Assembly: GCF_022605725.1 (NCBI RefSeq)
Contig: NC_065554.1
Span: forward strand, 5,227,100 to 5,291,099
Reading direction: 5' to 3'
Length of the DNA stretch: 64,000 nucleotides
Source of the DNA: Anthonomus grandis grandis
Taxonomy: Eukaryota > Arthropoda > Insecta > Coleoptera > Curculionidae
Part shown: piece by piece, positions 54,838 to 64,000 of the stretch
Layout of the letters: the number at the start of each line of letters is the position of its first letter
Position numbering within the stretch: position 1 is the stretch's first letter
Translations under genes and position numbers: made by a program
The notes under the pieces: generated by a model
Told to the model about the DNA's origin: nothing
The model's input: the letters and a program-made list of their open reading frames with translations, nothing else
Databases searched by the model: none

Positions 54838-55892
54838 GAATTGTCGAAACAGTGGGCTGCCAAGGCAGTTGTGCATATAGGTCTCCTGATGGACCCGTCA
54901 TGCCCCACCGGGGGTTACCAGAGCCCAACGGCCTTAGAGAAACCGATAAGGCTCTCTGGTCTGAAGGACTTAAAGTCGCTCGGTACACTGAAAGTGTTAC
55001 CCAAGTATTTGAACCTGGCACGCGTGAGTGCTGGGCACTCCCCGACTACATGGTCAACGGTTTCATCCTCCTCACAGCACCATCGACATTCCGGGTTGTC
55101 CGCAATCCTGATAGTTTGGAGATGGCTTCTTAAGTGCCAGTGACCGGTTAAAAGACCTGTCACTAGCCGAATTTCCCGTCTTTTTTAGGCGTAGTAGATT
55201 TTTGGTAAGATAGGCATAGGGCCCACCTATTTGCGCTTTGGCCTGTCTCATACCAGGGGACTCAGTCCATCTTCGGTGGGTCCACTTGTTCAGCAGACTC
55301 TTCATTGACGCGACCGCACCGCATTAGGCGATACCAACTATGGGTTCCGGCCCCATCGGCGCATTCGTGGATCCCAGTCTGGCAAGAGAGTCCGCTTCCT
55401 CATTACCTGCATGGCCAGGTATCCAGACGAGCTAGACTCTGCATCCAACCTGTACCAGTTTTTTCAGGACTTTTATGCGCTCTAGTACAAGCTTAGAGCT
55501 TATCTTTGCGGCCGTGATAGCCTTAATGGCAGCTCTGCTGTCCGAGCATATTGATACGACTGTATTGCGGTGTCCGCAGCTTAGGATTTTCTGTCCGCAT
55601 TTTAATACAGCGAATACTTCGGCCTGGAAGACAGTGGCGTGCTCCCCTAGTGAGTATGCCCTACTGGTATGTGGGATCCCACCACAAAGCCCTGATCCAG
55701 CTTTGTTATTCGTTCTGGGGCCATCTGTGTACCAGATGGTCCCCCTATTTAGCAATGCAGATCTGTTGGAATGCTCCCACTCCTCTCTGTCTGTAATGTG
55801 CGTCACGAATCCCTCGCAGTCCACAGTCGCTAAAGCCATGCAGTCACTGCCCATCAGAAGGAGAGGACACTCCTGTATGGCCCGTGACCAGA
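54838..55892 (-). mobile_element. 5'-truncated LINE with RNase H, nested in copy E
   Basis: A minus-strand LINE 3' portion bounded by CTTACGGGTT at 54828-54837 and 55889-55898 (10-bp target duplication). The uninterrupted version of the site is seen in the duplicated segment near 52445 (ACTTACGGGTTATATT). The insert is GC-richer than its surroundings. It ends at its 3' side without a poly(A), directly after the last protein codons. RNase H and a Cys/His motif place it in an I-, LOA- or R1-like group; the precise clade is open. Confidence 0.75.
54915..55854 (-). pseudogene. LINE ORF2 C-terminus: RNase H plus Cys/His motif
   Basis: Reading leftward from 55854: the RNase H domain has TIWYTDGPRTNNKAGSGL (first Asp), FQAEVFAVLKC (Glu), ICSDSRAAIKAI (Asp) and, after an in-frame TAG, LVWIPGHAGNEEADSLARLG (His and Asp). 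A second stop follows GPEPIVGIA. After WTHRRW and GMRQAKAQIGGP, a frameshift near 55160 leads to VTGLLTGHWHLRSHL, then CRWCCEEDETVDHVVGECP, a C-x2-C-x7-H-x4-C type motif near the end. All catalytic RNase H residues are visible. The copy is dead because it is 5'-truncated and has stops. Confidence 0.85.
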
Positions 55893-56113
55893 CTTACGGG
55901 TTATATTAAATATAAGTCAACGGGAAAAATGCAAAAATAACGAACAACTTGGGAAAAAAATACACGTATGCACATGCGAAACTATCGAGGTATCCAATAA
56001 AACTTTAAACATTCCAGGAATTAAAATGTAATTTTGGACATTTAAAGACAGAATTGCGAAAAACCAATCACTTGTATCTTGATTGAAGTCTTTGCTGGTG
56101 TTACGTCTTAAGG

Positions 56114-56985
56114 ATGAATAATAACACTACTGCAGATTAATGTGAGATGCTCATCATGTATGGTAGATGCAATCGAAGTGCTGAAGCTGCGTTGCGTTTG
56201 TTCCTAAAGCGTTTCGCGGATCGCGATCACCATCCTGATCAGCACATTCTCCAAGCAATTAACTCTGTTTAGATATTGGGAGATGATGATAATGATCAGT
56301 TGCGGGTCGTAATTTGCAGACATATTTTGCGCTTAAGCGAGAAAAACCTAAATTTTTTAAGGCATTTTTTACAGACTCATGAATCACTCTTCACTCGTAA
56401 AGCGTGTTTTCACTTACAGGTTAATAAAAACTTCCAGAGAAAGTGGAAAGTCAACATGTAAGGCGGGATCTTAGGTGGATCATAATTGTTGTATCTCTTG
56501 CCAGAAAAATTAAACGTAAGTTACAACTAGTCTTCCTATCATTTTCTATTTTTTCTAATTAATACTTATAGTGATAGGTCAATTCCCACCTAATTTTCTC
56601 GCAAGAAGTCCTTTTCGGGTAATTGCAAGAATTCTTCAGACAACATCGACTCGAATGGAATAAATTATTAGCACGACGGCGCTCCTGCTCATTACGCTGA
56701 TTAGGTAAGAAGGTACCTGAGTACCCAAATAGAGGGTTTGGTAGACACAACTCCTTGCTCTGGCCCTCAAGACATCCATATCTAACCCCTTTGGACTCTT
56801 ACTTATGAGATTATTGCAAACAAGCGATATACTTCGATGACCCTGCAGACAAAGAAGATCCATTAATTAATTAATCCAAAGGCTCGATCAAGAAAAGTAA
56901 TAACTCCAAAGAAGTTAATCTGACAGATCTGAATAAGGGGCATTTTAAACAGCTGTTAAAGCTGTTGGATAAAAAAAGAGATTAG
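56114..56985 (+). pseudogene. DD41D mariner transposase, copy E, heavily decayed
   Basis: The start at 56114 gives MNNNTTAD, a stop, then CEMLIMYGRCNRSAEAAL and FLKRFADRDHHPDQHI, the DUF4817-like N-terminal block. A gap follows; the helix-turn-helix and the first catalytic region are not recognisable. KWKVNM-GGILGG-LLYLLP corresponds to the NVWCGILG segment. The second Asp survives in HDGAPAHYAD near 56671, followed by VRRYLSTQIE. The third region is broken across frames (LTPLDSYLWDY). The end reads GHFKQLLKLLDKKRD and TAG at 56983-56985. The assignment rests on order and a few blocks. Confidence 0.6.
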
Positions 56986-57143
56986 TACAAAAAATATATT
57001 TTTATTAAATTACTTTATTTAATTAATTAATTGCTAGTTACCCGTACGTCGGGTCAAAAAATAGCTCAGGACTTTTCGCCTCGGGTCGTTTTTTTCTATC
57101 GACCCCTTTAATCCCGTATGGTACTACCTGGATACCCGACATA

Positions 57144-59367
57144 AGCGTTTATTTAATATTAAATACATATTGGTTTTCTTTCTTACTACAGGCCTGAAGA
57201 TAATTTAAATTAATCTATCAACGAAACTTCAAATTTTTTTTTTATTTAAAACTGATTTTTTTAGTCATTTACCCGCCAATTTTAAGCATACCGAAAAGAC
57301 TTCTCATCCAAGATTTATGGATTAAGCAAACTGTGTCTTGTTTCTATGGAACTACATATAAAAAGAGTTATATTTTTACGAAGCAAAAAATATCATCAAG
57401 GGGCAAAATTAAACATATTAAAGGCAAGTTAATAAAAAATGTATTTGAAAAAACAAATTACATAGCATTTACTCTTACAAAAAGAAAAATCCTAGTTATT
57501 AAATAATACTAACTAGAGACTAGTTAGTTTTGTAAGAAATATTTTAATATCTCTTGGAAAATACATATATATTTTATATAACAAATATTATTTATTATTA
57601 TAGCATATGTCAATGTTTTGTCAGAATCCTTTCCTGAAGCTTACTGTACTTTGTATCTTATGTACTAATATCTTGTATCTATATTTTAACCCATTCAAAA
57701 TATTATATATTAGTTATTACAAATAATTTGCTTTCAAATATGCTTTACTTACAAAATATACTTTAATATGCAGCTAGGTTAAGTATAATATATAATATGT
57801 GTTCCCAAATCTATAATTTAGTAAAACTAATCCAATCAGTTTTATCCTACACCATTAATTAAAATTGAAAAAAAAATTATAAAAAGTGGCCTGCATGCAA
57901 CATGCAGTGTATGACCTTTCAGCGCTCCATACTACATATATTAACAGTTATTTAAAAAAAATATAAAAGGTGTAATAGCCATTGACCACTGCCGTGCAAT
58001 TACACATTTGTATGCTAACAACGGAATAATAATTTTCAAGTGGTGATAAATCATAAATATATACATTCATTAACTATTGATCAAAATGTCGGGCGAGTCA
58101 CTGAGCAGTTATGGTACTAATGATCTGGAATGGGAATATGAAAAGATTAATTAATTTTTTTTTATTTCTTGAAAAAAAATATTGTTTGTGCATTTAAGAA
58201 AACATAAATAACTTACATATTTATTCATTTATCTTAATTAGTAAAGACTAGGAAATTTTTATAAGAAACAAAGTAGTGGTTTAATTTATACAGAACTAAA
58301 TTAATATCAAAATTATATACGTCAAATATACAAAAATACTAATTAAAAAAAACATTGATTGTATGTATAATCAAGTACAAAACAAAAATGATGGTCAAAA
58401 GACGCATAATTTAATTGTATGTCACCTATTGGTTTACTTAAAAATATTATAATAAAATTAGTAATCAGTTAAAATAAGTAAATCCAACTGTACTAAACAA
58501 ATCATTTACACATTTAATTAATACTATATTCTTGCTTTCTCGTCCATCCTAATAACACATGTATACACTTTAATTATAAGAATGAAATGTTTTCGCGTTG
58601 TAGCTCTGTTATAAATAACCCAATACATCCATGTGGGAGAGTTGACATTCGAACAGTTAAAAAAACATGGGCTGTTGTGCAAACTTTGCGTGGGGTTTTG
58701 TTTATATGCCAAGTATCGTAAGAATATAATTTCATAAAAGAGGTTTAGGTAAATGATTATAGACTTTCTAATTAGTGATTTACTCTTAATCTATGATGCT
58801 AAGTAATAACAAATGTAATCGTACTGACTTTTAGTAGTAGAAAACTTTTTTAAAATTAATCTAAAAGAATAAAGTTTTCTCATAAAAATAATTTGTATTA
58901 TTCTACACTAATTTAAAAAGTTGCTACTTTTAGGAACATGGCTGTAGGGTGTCTTATTTTCTTAGGGGTGAGAGACATGCGGTGTTCGTGAAACCGTGTT
59001 ACTTTTATTGAAATTTGCCATGGTTTTCTTAATTTTGCACTAATGTCAATTTTTGTGCTACCGGCTGATTTTAATAGAATAACATTACTAGTCATTCTCT
59101 ATTATTTTGGTATTGTCAGACATATGAAAAAACTTATGTTTGTAGATTGTTTTACGTAGAATTCAGTGGGGTACTCGAGTTTTTTTTTAGCGGTCTTAGT
59201 TGTGGAGATATTGACCTATGTATATTTTTTTTTAATCTCTTTTCGCTTGCCAAGAGCTTCATAGAAATTTAGCATAGTCTATATGTATTTTTATAAATAT
59301 AGATATTAGTAGATAGCCATGGGTAATTATAGTAATGCAAAAAACAAAATGACTGACGTTCTGCCGT
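57144..59367. other. Long AT-rich spacer, no gene seen
   Basis: No motif-bearing frame. A short hairpin, CTGCATG-CAA-CATGCAG, lies at about 57891-57907. The minus-strand frame at 59095-58913 is protein-like (LRKPWQISIKVTRFHEHRMS) but unassigned, and could be a transposon relic. Confidence 0.5.
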
Positions 59368-59369
59368 TA

Positions 59370-60052
59370 CACACCCCACAAAAATTATCGCATCACTTAT
59401 TATTTCTTAAATATTTTACATTTTTTGCCTGTTTTTTAAAATTTTATTGATATTGATAATTAAATCACCATACGACTTTTGCAACATTTATTTTAAATCA
59501 GTTCAATCTACAGAGGACAAACATTTTAATTTACCAAAACATACAAAACTCAAAAAAATTGTACAAAACATGTATACAAAAAATGAATTTTATTTAAGCC
59601 AATGAATTTCTAATAGCGTGTGTTACCACCCCTGGCTTTAATTACAGCTTCCTTTCGTCTTCGAAGGCTTCTAAATAGGTTCTTGAGGTATCCTTGCGGC
59701 ACGTTTGCCCAGAAGTCAAAAAGAACATTTTGAAGATCATCTAGTGTTCTTATTGGTGCTGGATGTTGCTGAATTTGCCATCCTAGATGGTCCCAGACAT
59801 GTTCTATCGGATTAAGATTCGGGCTACGTACATGCCAATTTAGGGTGGGTATCTCGAACTGTTCTAAGTATTGCCGAACAACTCTAGCAGCGTGTGGACG
59901 AGCATTATCATGCATTAGCACAGAATTAACACCGATATATGGCATATAGGGCACTATATGGGGTTTAGGATATCGGTTATGTACCTGTCAGCATTTAGTC
60001 TTCCATCATTCACTGGTACTAGCTCCCGATGCGATAATTTTTGTGGGATGTG
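59370..60052 (-). mobile_element. Tc1 (DD34E) deletion derivative, 683 bp
   Basis: The left end is CACACCCCACAAAAATTATC and the right end reads inward as CACATCCCACAAAAATTATC, with TA on both sides (59368-59369 and 60053-60054). The inverted repeat continues to GCATC. It contains only the last third of a minus-strand transposase gene, so a large internal deletion removed the DNA-binding domain and the first catalytic residue. Clean TIRs and target site suggest it moved, or last moved, after or near the deletion. Confidence 0.85.
59610..60025 (-). pseudogene. Tc1 transposase C-terminal part (DD34E)
   Basis: The minus-strand frame from about 60025 reads VNDGRLNADRYITDIL, then after a stop and shift continues from 59954 with VLMHDNARPHAARVVRQYLE. 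This carries the second catalytic Asp. RSPNLNPIEHVWDHLG carries the Glu, 34 residues later by my count, hence DD34E. The end reads SLRRRKEAVIKARGGNTRY with a normal stop. The N-terminal two helix-turn-helix motifs and the first Asp block are absent. Only about 115-140 codons of the usual ~340 remain. Confidence 0.85.
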
Positions 60053-60179
60053 TATTTGGTTTTTTAAAATCTTTAATACATTACCAAAGCCAAATAGTTA
60101 AAACTCGTTTAATAAAATTTTTAAAATAATAATAAAAAATTATATTAATATCAAAGTATGATATAGAAAGAACCTAAAT

Positions 60180-60990
60180 AATTTTATAGTAGACTATCTT
60201 TAAACAAATTATTACACAAGTATTGTTCAAAATGCAGAGCATTATGTCTTCTATTAGTTTCACAAAGTTTACAAAGTATTTTAAAAAGCATTTTCTGAAA
60301 AGTTCTGCAAAAGCATTTTCCGTTGCAATTTTTAATTTTTGGATGTTGGCATTTTGCCTTAAATAAATTTAATTTTTCAAATACCCTCACAAAAAAATAT
60401 AAAACCGAGAGATCCGCTCATCATGATGGCTATCATGAAGTCCATTTGTTCCAATCCATCTTCTGGAAAAATATTCATTTAGCAAGTTTCGTATCATTCT
60501 AATTATTAGTAATGTGGGATTTTCATCAAATGCTTATAGTATTTTTTTGTAAAATTTATAAGTACCCATTAGAGTTTGAATTTGCTTCATAATTTTTGTA
60601 AACTATTTTAGTTAAAATTAAAGCAGAAAACATTAAATCCGAATCTTGATACTCTCTAGGAAAAATCAGATAAGTGTTTTTTTGCCTCTGAAATAGCAAG
60701 TTATTCATTTACAATTCTCGAACTTCTGAAATGTGCCTCGTCTGACGAAATTATTTTTTTGAGTTTTCATATTTATTAAGCAATTGCAGAAATCCAATTT
60801 GTGTTCAGCATCACTAGAGTGCAGACGATAAACACGTTTTTACTTATAAGGTTTGAGTTAATGAATTTTTTTAAAATCCTTTGCACTTGTGTTTTAGAAA
60901 CACCGGACTTCTGGTCCTACACGAGGTTTGAGAAAAAATATTACGTTACATACCTTACTAAGACGTTGCTCTATGATTCCTCGTTATCTT
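60180..60990 (-). pseudogene. Mariner transposase relic of the DUF4817/DD41D type, copy F
   Basis: Reading leftward from about 60930: a SKTQVQRILKKF helix-turn-helix piece, then HRLHSSDAEHKLDFCNCLIN in a shifted frame (family: ... D..RRL.FCNW). ISSDEAHFRSS near 60745 corresponds to the FTDEATF block with the first catalytic acid. Near 60460 LLNEYFSRRWIGTNGLHDSH corresponds to the NRWIGRGS segment, and FL-GYLKN to the LWGYLK block. The last frame (60390-60184) is Cys-rich and ends ALHFEQYL, like the HFEHLL tail of copy B. There are many frameshifts and no TIRs were found. Confidence 0.5.
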
Positions 60991-61146
60991 TGTTGTAAAC
61001 TCGGAGTCAAGATTTCTCAAAATATCCATGTTGGTGAAGATTAAATTTTAATTTTCAATTTCGTGTTTGTGACCCAATATCTTCAATATTGCGGAGGGTT
61101 GTTGGGTGGGGTCAGAAATAAAACAGAAACCTGTTTACCTAAATGT

Positions 61147-61180
61147 CGACGTTTCGACTTATATTAAGTCATCCTCAGGA
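61147..61180 (-). ncRNA. Hammerhead ribozyme-like core, left arm
   Basis: The minus strand reads CTGAGGA, then stem GACTT-AATAT-AAGTC, then GAAACGTCGAC. CTGANGA, a paired stem II and GAAA are the conserved elements of a hammerhead core. The short flanking GTCGAC can form the minimal stem III seen in Penelope-type hammerheads. Activity depends on stem I pairing, which I cannot fold here. Confidence 0.6.
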
Positions 61181-62356
61181 CACTGAAATGGATTCAAGTA
61201 ATTACAGAGATAAAACAAAGTAATTTCAAGTACATAAAAAACACTATTAAAATAAATGTTCTTTAAGTTACAAAAATTAAAACAACAAAAAACAAAAACC
61301 ACGACACAGTTAAAATTACATTCAGGTACAAGCCGTTAAAAAAAATTTTTTTTTATAAAAAAAAACAGTATAAAATTAATTTTTTTTTTCTTTTTTTTTT
61401 TTTTTTTTTTTTTTTTATATACATTACACCTCTTACCTAAGTCTAGGTTTCTTAAGTTATAATTAAAATAGGAGCGTAGAGTTATTTTTAACATGGGTTA
61501 AATTGTAGGTGTTACTGTGGGCAAACTAGAATCAACAATAAGCCAAGAAACAAATGTTTTTATTCTTCCGAGCGTTTATTTATTTAATTTTTATGATTCA
61601 ATGTTATGTTGATAAGTTAAGGATTAGTAGATAAGGAAGATGTATGTATCTATACGTTCAAAACCAGAAACTTAATTTGTTAATACACTGTGTGATCTAA
61701 ATTTGGGACATACACTCTTTGACAAAAATAAATTTTGTGTTTTAGTTTTATCTTTTTGGTAGTAAATTAATTAAATTATAGTAACTTGCATTTAGATCAT
61801 CGGTGTCTTGTTTTTTATTTATGCTTTCTTTATACTTTTTTATATTAACTATTTTTTGATTTTAACAGCACTCGGATCATTGGCAGAGAATCAAATTATA
61901 AAAAAAGAATTTTACTAGAAATGGTTAATATAAAAAAGTATAAAGAAAGCATAAATAAAAAACAAGACACCGATGATCTAAATGCAAGTTACTATAATTT
62001 AATTAATTTACTACCAAAAAGATAAAACTAAAACATAAAATTTATTTTTGTCAAAGAGTGTATGTCCCAAATTTAGATCACACAGTGTATTAACAAATTA
62101 AGTTTCTGGTTTTGAACGTATAGATACATACATCTTCCTTATCTACTAATCCTTAACTTATCAACATAACATTGAATCATAAAAATTAAATAAATAAACG
62201 CTCGGAAGAATAAAAACATTTGTTTCTTGGCTTATTGTTGATTCTAGTTTGCCCACAGTAACACCTACAATTTAACCCATGTTAAAAATAACTCTACGCT
62301 CCTATTTTAATTATATTTTAAGAAACCTAGACTTAGGTAAGAGGTGTAATGTATAT

Positions 62357-62387
<31 letters not shown>

Positions 62388-62579
62388 TTTATACTGTTTT
62401 TTTTTTATAAAATTTTTTTTTTAACGAATTGTACCTGAATGTAATTTTAACTGTGTCGTGGTTTTTGTTTTTTGTTGTTTTAATTTTTGTAACTTAAAGA
62501 ACATTTATTTTAATAGTGTTTTTTATGTACTTGAAATTACTTTGTTTTATCTCTATAATTACTTGAATCCATTTCAGTG

Positions 62580-62612
62580 TCCTGAGGATGACTTAATATA
62601 AGTCGAAACGTC
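62580..62612 (+). ncRNA. Hammerhead ribozyme-like core, right arm
   Basis: This is the plus-strand counterpart: CTGAGGA (62582-62588), GACTT (62590-62594), AAGTC (62600-62604) and GAAA (62605-62608). It is followed by CGTCAAC in place of CGTCGAC. The single change in the flanking stem could weaken this copy relative to the left one. Confidence 0.6.
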
Positions 62613-62675
62613 AACATTTAGGTAAACAGGTTTCTGTTTTATTTCTGACCCCACCCAACAACCCTCCGCAATATT

Positions 62676-64000
62676 AAATTTTAATTTTTGAAATTTTCTT
62701 CTCTCGGAATATCTACAACGTGTCCAAGATAAGGACAGGAATCTCCGTAACCAGCACAGGAATCTCCGTAACTATGAGAGGTAGAAAATTGGTTAAATGG
62801 GAAGAATTTAGCGGCTTTGAGTGCTGAATAATATGCCGTTTTAAAATCTAGAAAATTCCGAATATTCCGAGTATTTTCTGCTAAAATTATTACAAAAGAT
62901 TTTTGAAAATAAACTTCTGCGTACTACTGGATACAGTATTTAAAAGTATGTACACTTCACTTTTAAACAAGCGCAAATTTTAGCGCGTAACTCGGTTCAA
63001 ACCAATTTATTTCCAACCCGAGTGAGTCATACCTACCATCCAACCACAAAAAAAGTCCAGACAAGCAAGTTTTGTTTTAAAAGATTCAGAAATTTGGTGG
63101 CCGCCAGCTTTTAGACAGTGGAGAAGGTAGTGGGAGAAATTTTAATAAGAGCGACACATGATTTAAATATTTTACACCAAACCCTGATATATTATGATGG
63201 TAATATAAGACCCCCTTAATCAAGAAAATGATGACCTATATTTATGCTTGTACCTAGATCCTAAAAGCTGGAAATAATTTCGAAAAAAATCAAATAACAA
63301 TCCATAGGTCCACCAGATTGATATAATCATCCAAGAAGTTACATAGTCACTTCCATTTATATAAAAAAATTAAATTCCACTGAGATATTTAAATTTAGAT
63401 AATTATTCAAAATGTAATACTGTAGTAATTTTAAATAAATTAAAAAAAATGATAAAAGAATTAAGAGTTAATTGAGGTATGCTTAAGGCGAGGAATTAGT
63501 AAAAAAAAAACAAATCCGCACTGAACTACTGTTCAAGGGGAAAATCCAAAACGTGATCAATCACGTGTTGTTTACAAGAAGTATATCTTTGGAGCCTAAT
63601 TCACAACACCTCACTGGCCCCAAATACCTTTTACAAACTCTAGTCAAGTCACATTAATCTAAATAAAACTTTTAAATAGTAAGGTTCGAATTTAAAAGCC
63701 TATTAATGGTATGTTGGTGCAATAAAAGCCTATTAACCAACAGCCAACATTATGACTAAATATGTTATTTGTAGCAAATAGCCGATCCCTTACAAGGTGA
63801 TCAACGTCAAAATCAATTATGTCGATGCTCGACTCAAATGAAAACCCTCAGGTTAATGTTAATAGACTTAGCAAGAACCCCTTAACGTTTTTGTTTTACA
63901 TAAAAAAAAATAAACCCATAAAATTCAAATTAATAAATCAACCCCCAACCCTAAATCAAACCGTTCAATAAGAGAAAAATAAAATAAAATGTGCAAAAAC
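62676..64000. other. Terminal spacer, no gene seen
   Basis: AT-rich sequence. A short tandem duplication of CAGGAATCTCCGTAAC lies at about 62737-62774. A repeated AAAGCCTATTAA occurs near 63697 and 63726. No open frame carries a recognisable motif. Confidence 0.5.

Larger units (their letters stand above)
54736..57141 (+). mobile_element. DD41D mariner-type transposon, copy E, with nested LINE
   Basis: The left end is TGCAGGGTGTCCTGGAAGTA (54736). The right end reads inward as TGTCGGGTATCCAGGTAGTA (from 57141). TA lies at 54734-54735 and 57142-57143. A LINE fragment (54838-55892) is inserted in the left subterminal region. Without it the element would be about 1.35 kb. The plus-strand transposase (56114-56985) is heavily decayed. 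Confidence 0.7.
61085..62675. repeat. 1.6-kb near-perfect palindrome with hammerhead-like ends
   Basis: The left arm (61085-61849) and right arm (61924-62675) are inverted copies, nearly identical by eye, around a 74-bp loop. Each arm starts at its outer end with AATATTGCGGAGGGTTGTTG. Each also contains the hammerhead-like core, a long T or A run (61381-61418 and 62356-62383) and an inner ATCGGTGTCTTG-type block. AT-rich direct repeats, ATTAAATTTTAATTTT, lie just outside (near 61045 and 62673). Neither arm codes for protein. The ACGTTTCGACTTATATTAAG-type sequence with a downstream CATCCTCAGGACA is the signature of Penelope-like terminal repeats, so this is probably a non-autonomous or rearranged Penelope unit. 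Confidence 0.85.

Noticed and set aside
52262..54838. Duplicated segments as LTRs of the BEL element
   Set aside because: They lie outside the candidate TGTTCC LTR start at 54252 and contain a mariner terminus, so they are a separate duplication.
55305..55909. Plus-strand frames of 63-144 codons
   Set aside because: They are antisense of the RNase H domain of the nested LINE, whose catalytic residues are all on the minus strand.
61085..62675. Reading the palindrome as two TIRs of a DNA transposon
   Set aside because: The ends carry Penelope-type hammerhead cores rather than a transposon terminus, the loop is only 74 bp, and there is no short target duplication directly at the arm tips.
1..64000. 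CRISPR arrays, operons, bacterial promoters, tRNA or rRNA genes
   Set aside because: No regularly spaced short repeats, no cloverleaf or rRNA-like sequence seen. Introns, poly(A) tails and eukaryotic transposons indicate a nuclear eukaryotic locus.

Overview
The window looks like a gene-poor, AT-rich stretch of arthropod nuclear DNA, most probably from an insect. It is packed with transposable elements of families common in beetles and other insects: DUF4817-type mariner elements with a DD41D triad, piggyBac, Tigger/pogo, Tc1, a THAP/P-like element, CR1-like and other LINEs, Penelope-like elements, and BEL/Pao. I see no confident host gene, no tRNA or rRNA, and no bacterial or viral genome organisation. 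The species cannot be named from the sequence.

Left third (1-26 kb). A coding relic (about 96-441) is followed by a 2.16-kb DNA transposon (852-3011) whose protein carries a D-G-CGGQNKN motif. A retroposed LINE 3' end or SINE with a 14-bp target duplication lies at 3535-3769, and a degraded tandem repeat follows it. A Tigger/pogo element (4860-7557) is next, then a DD41D mariner with long TIRs (copy A, 10113-12275). A second, distant relative of the first transposon lies at 14539-16707. Two head-to-head P-like elements (17055-17785 and 18331-20437) follow, the second with a THAP fragment. After these come a LINE reverse-transcriptase relic, a MITE (22312-22830) and a piggyBac element (about 23568-25845).

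Middle (26-43 kb). Three more DD41D mariners lie close together: copy B (26761-29563, minus strand, with a 68-bp intron), copy D (30771-32637, flanked by about 160-bp direct repeats) and copy C (32802-39504). A CR1-like LINE with an intact 946-codon endonuclease/reverse transcriptase sits in copy C, exactly at the transposase stop codon. A 330-bp MITE (29718-30047) lies between copies B and D. The stretch from 39.5 to 43.5 kb is nearly empty apart from one reverse-transcriptase scrap.

Right third (43-64 kb). A decayed Penelope-like element (RT plus GIY-YIG) occupies 43.5-45.5 kb. Next are a LINE relic apparently split by an internally deleted piggyBac (46.5-48.0 kb), more LINE scraps, and an unidentified acidic, Cys/His-rich ORF (50282). 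A minisatellite follows, then a BEL/Pao relic between two copies of a duplicated sequence. DD41D copy E (54736-57141) carries a nested LINE fragment. A Tc1 deletion derivative (59370-60052) and a sixth mariner relic follow. The window nearly ends with a 1.6-kb near-perfect palindrome (61085-62675) whose outer arms hold hammerhead-ribozyme-like cores typical of Penelope-like elements.

The genes do not form a pathway; the region is a layered graveyard of mobile elements, and the nesting gives a relative order of insertions. The strongest candidates for something little described are the two transposons with a DUF7869-like protein, which share AATT target duplications and a G-N-N-N-AGTG terminus, and the inverted hammerhead-bearing palindrome.
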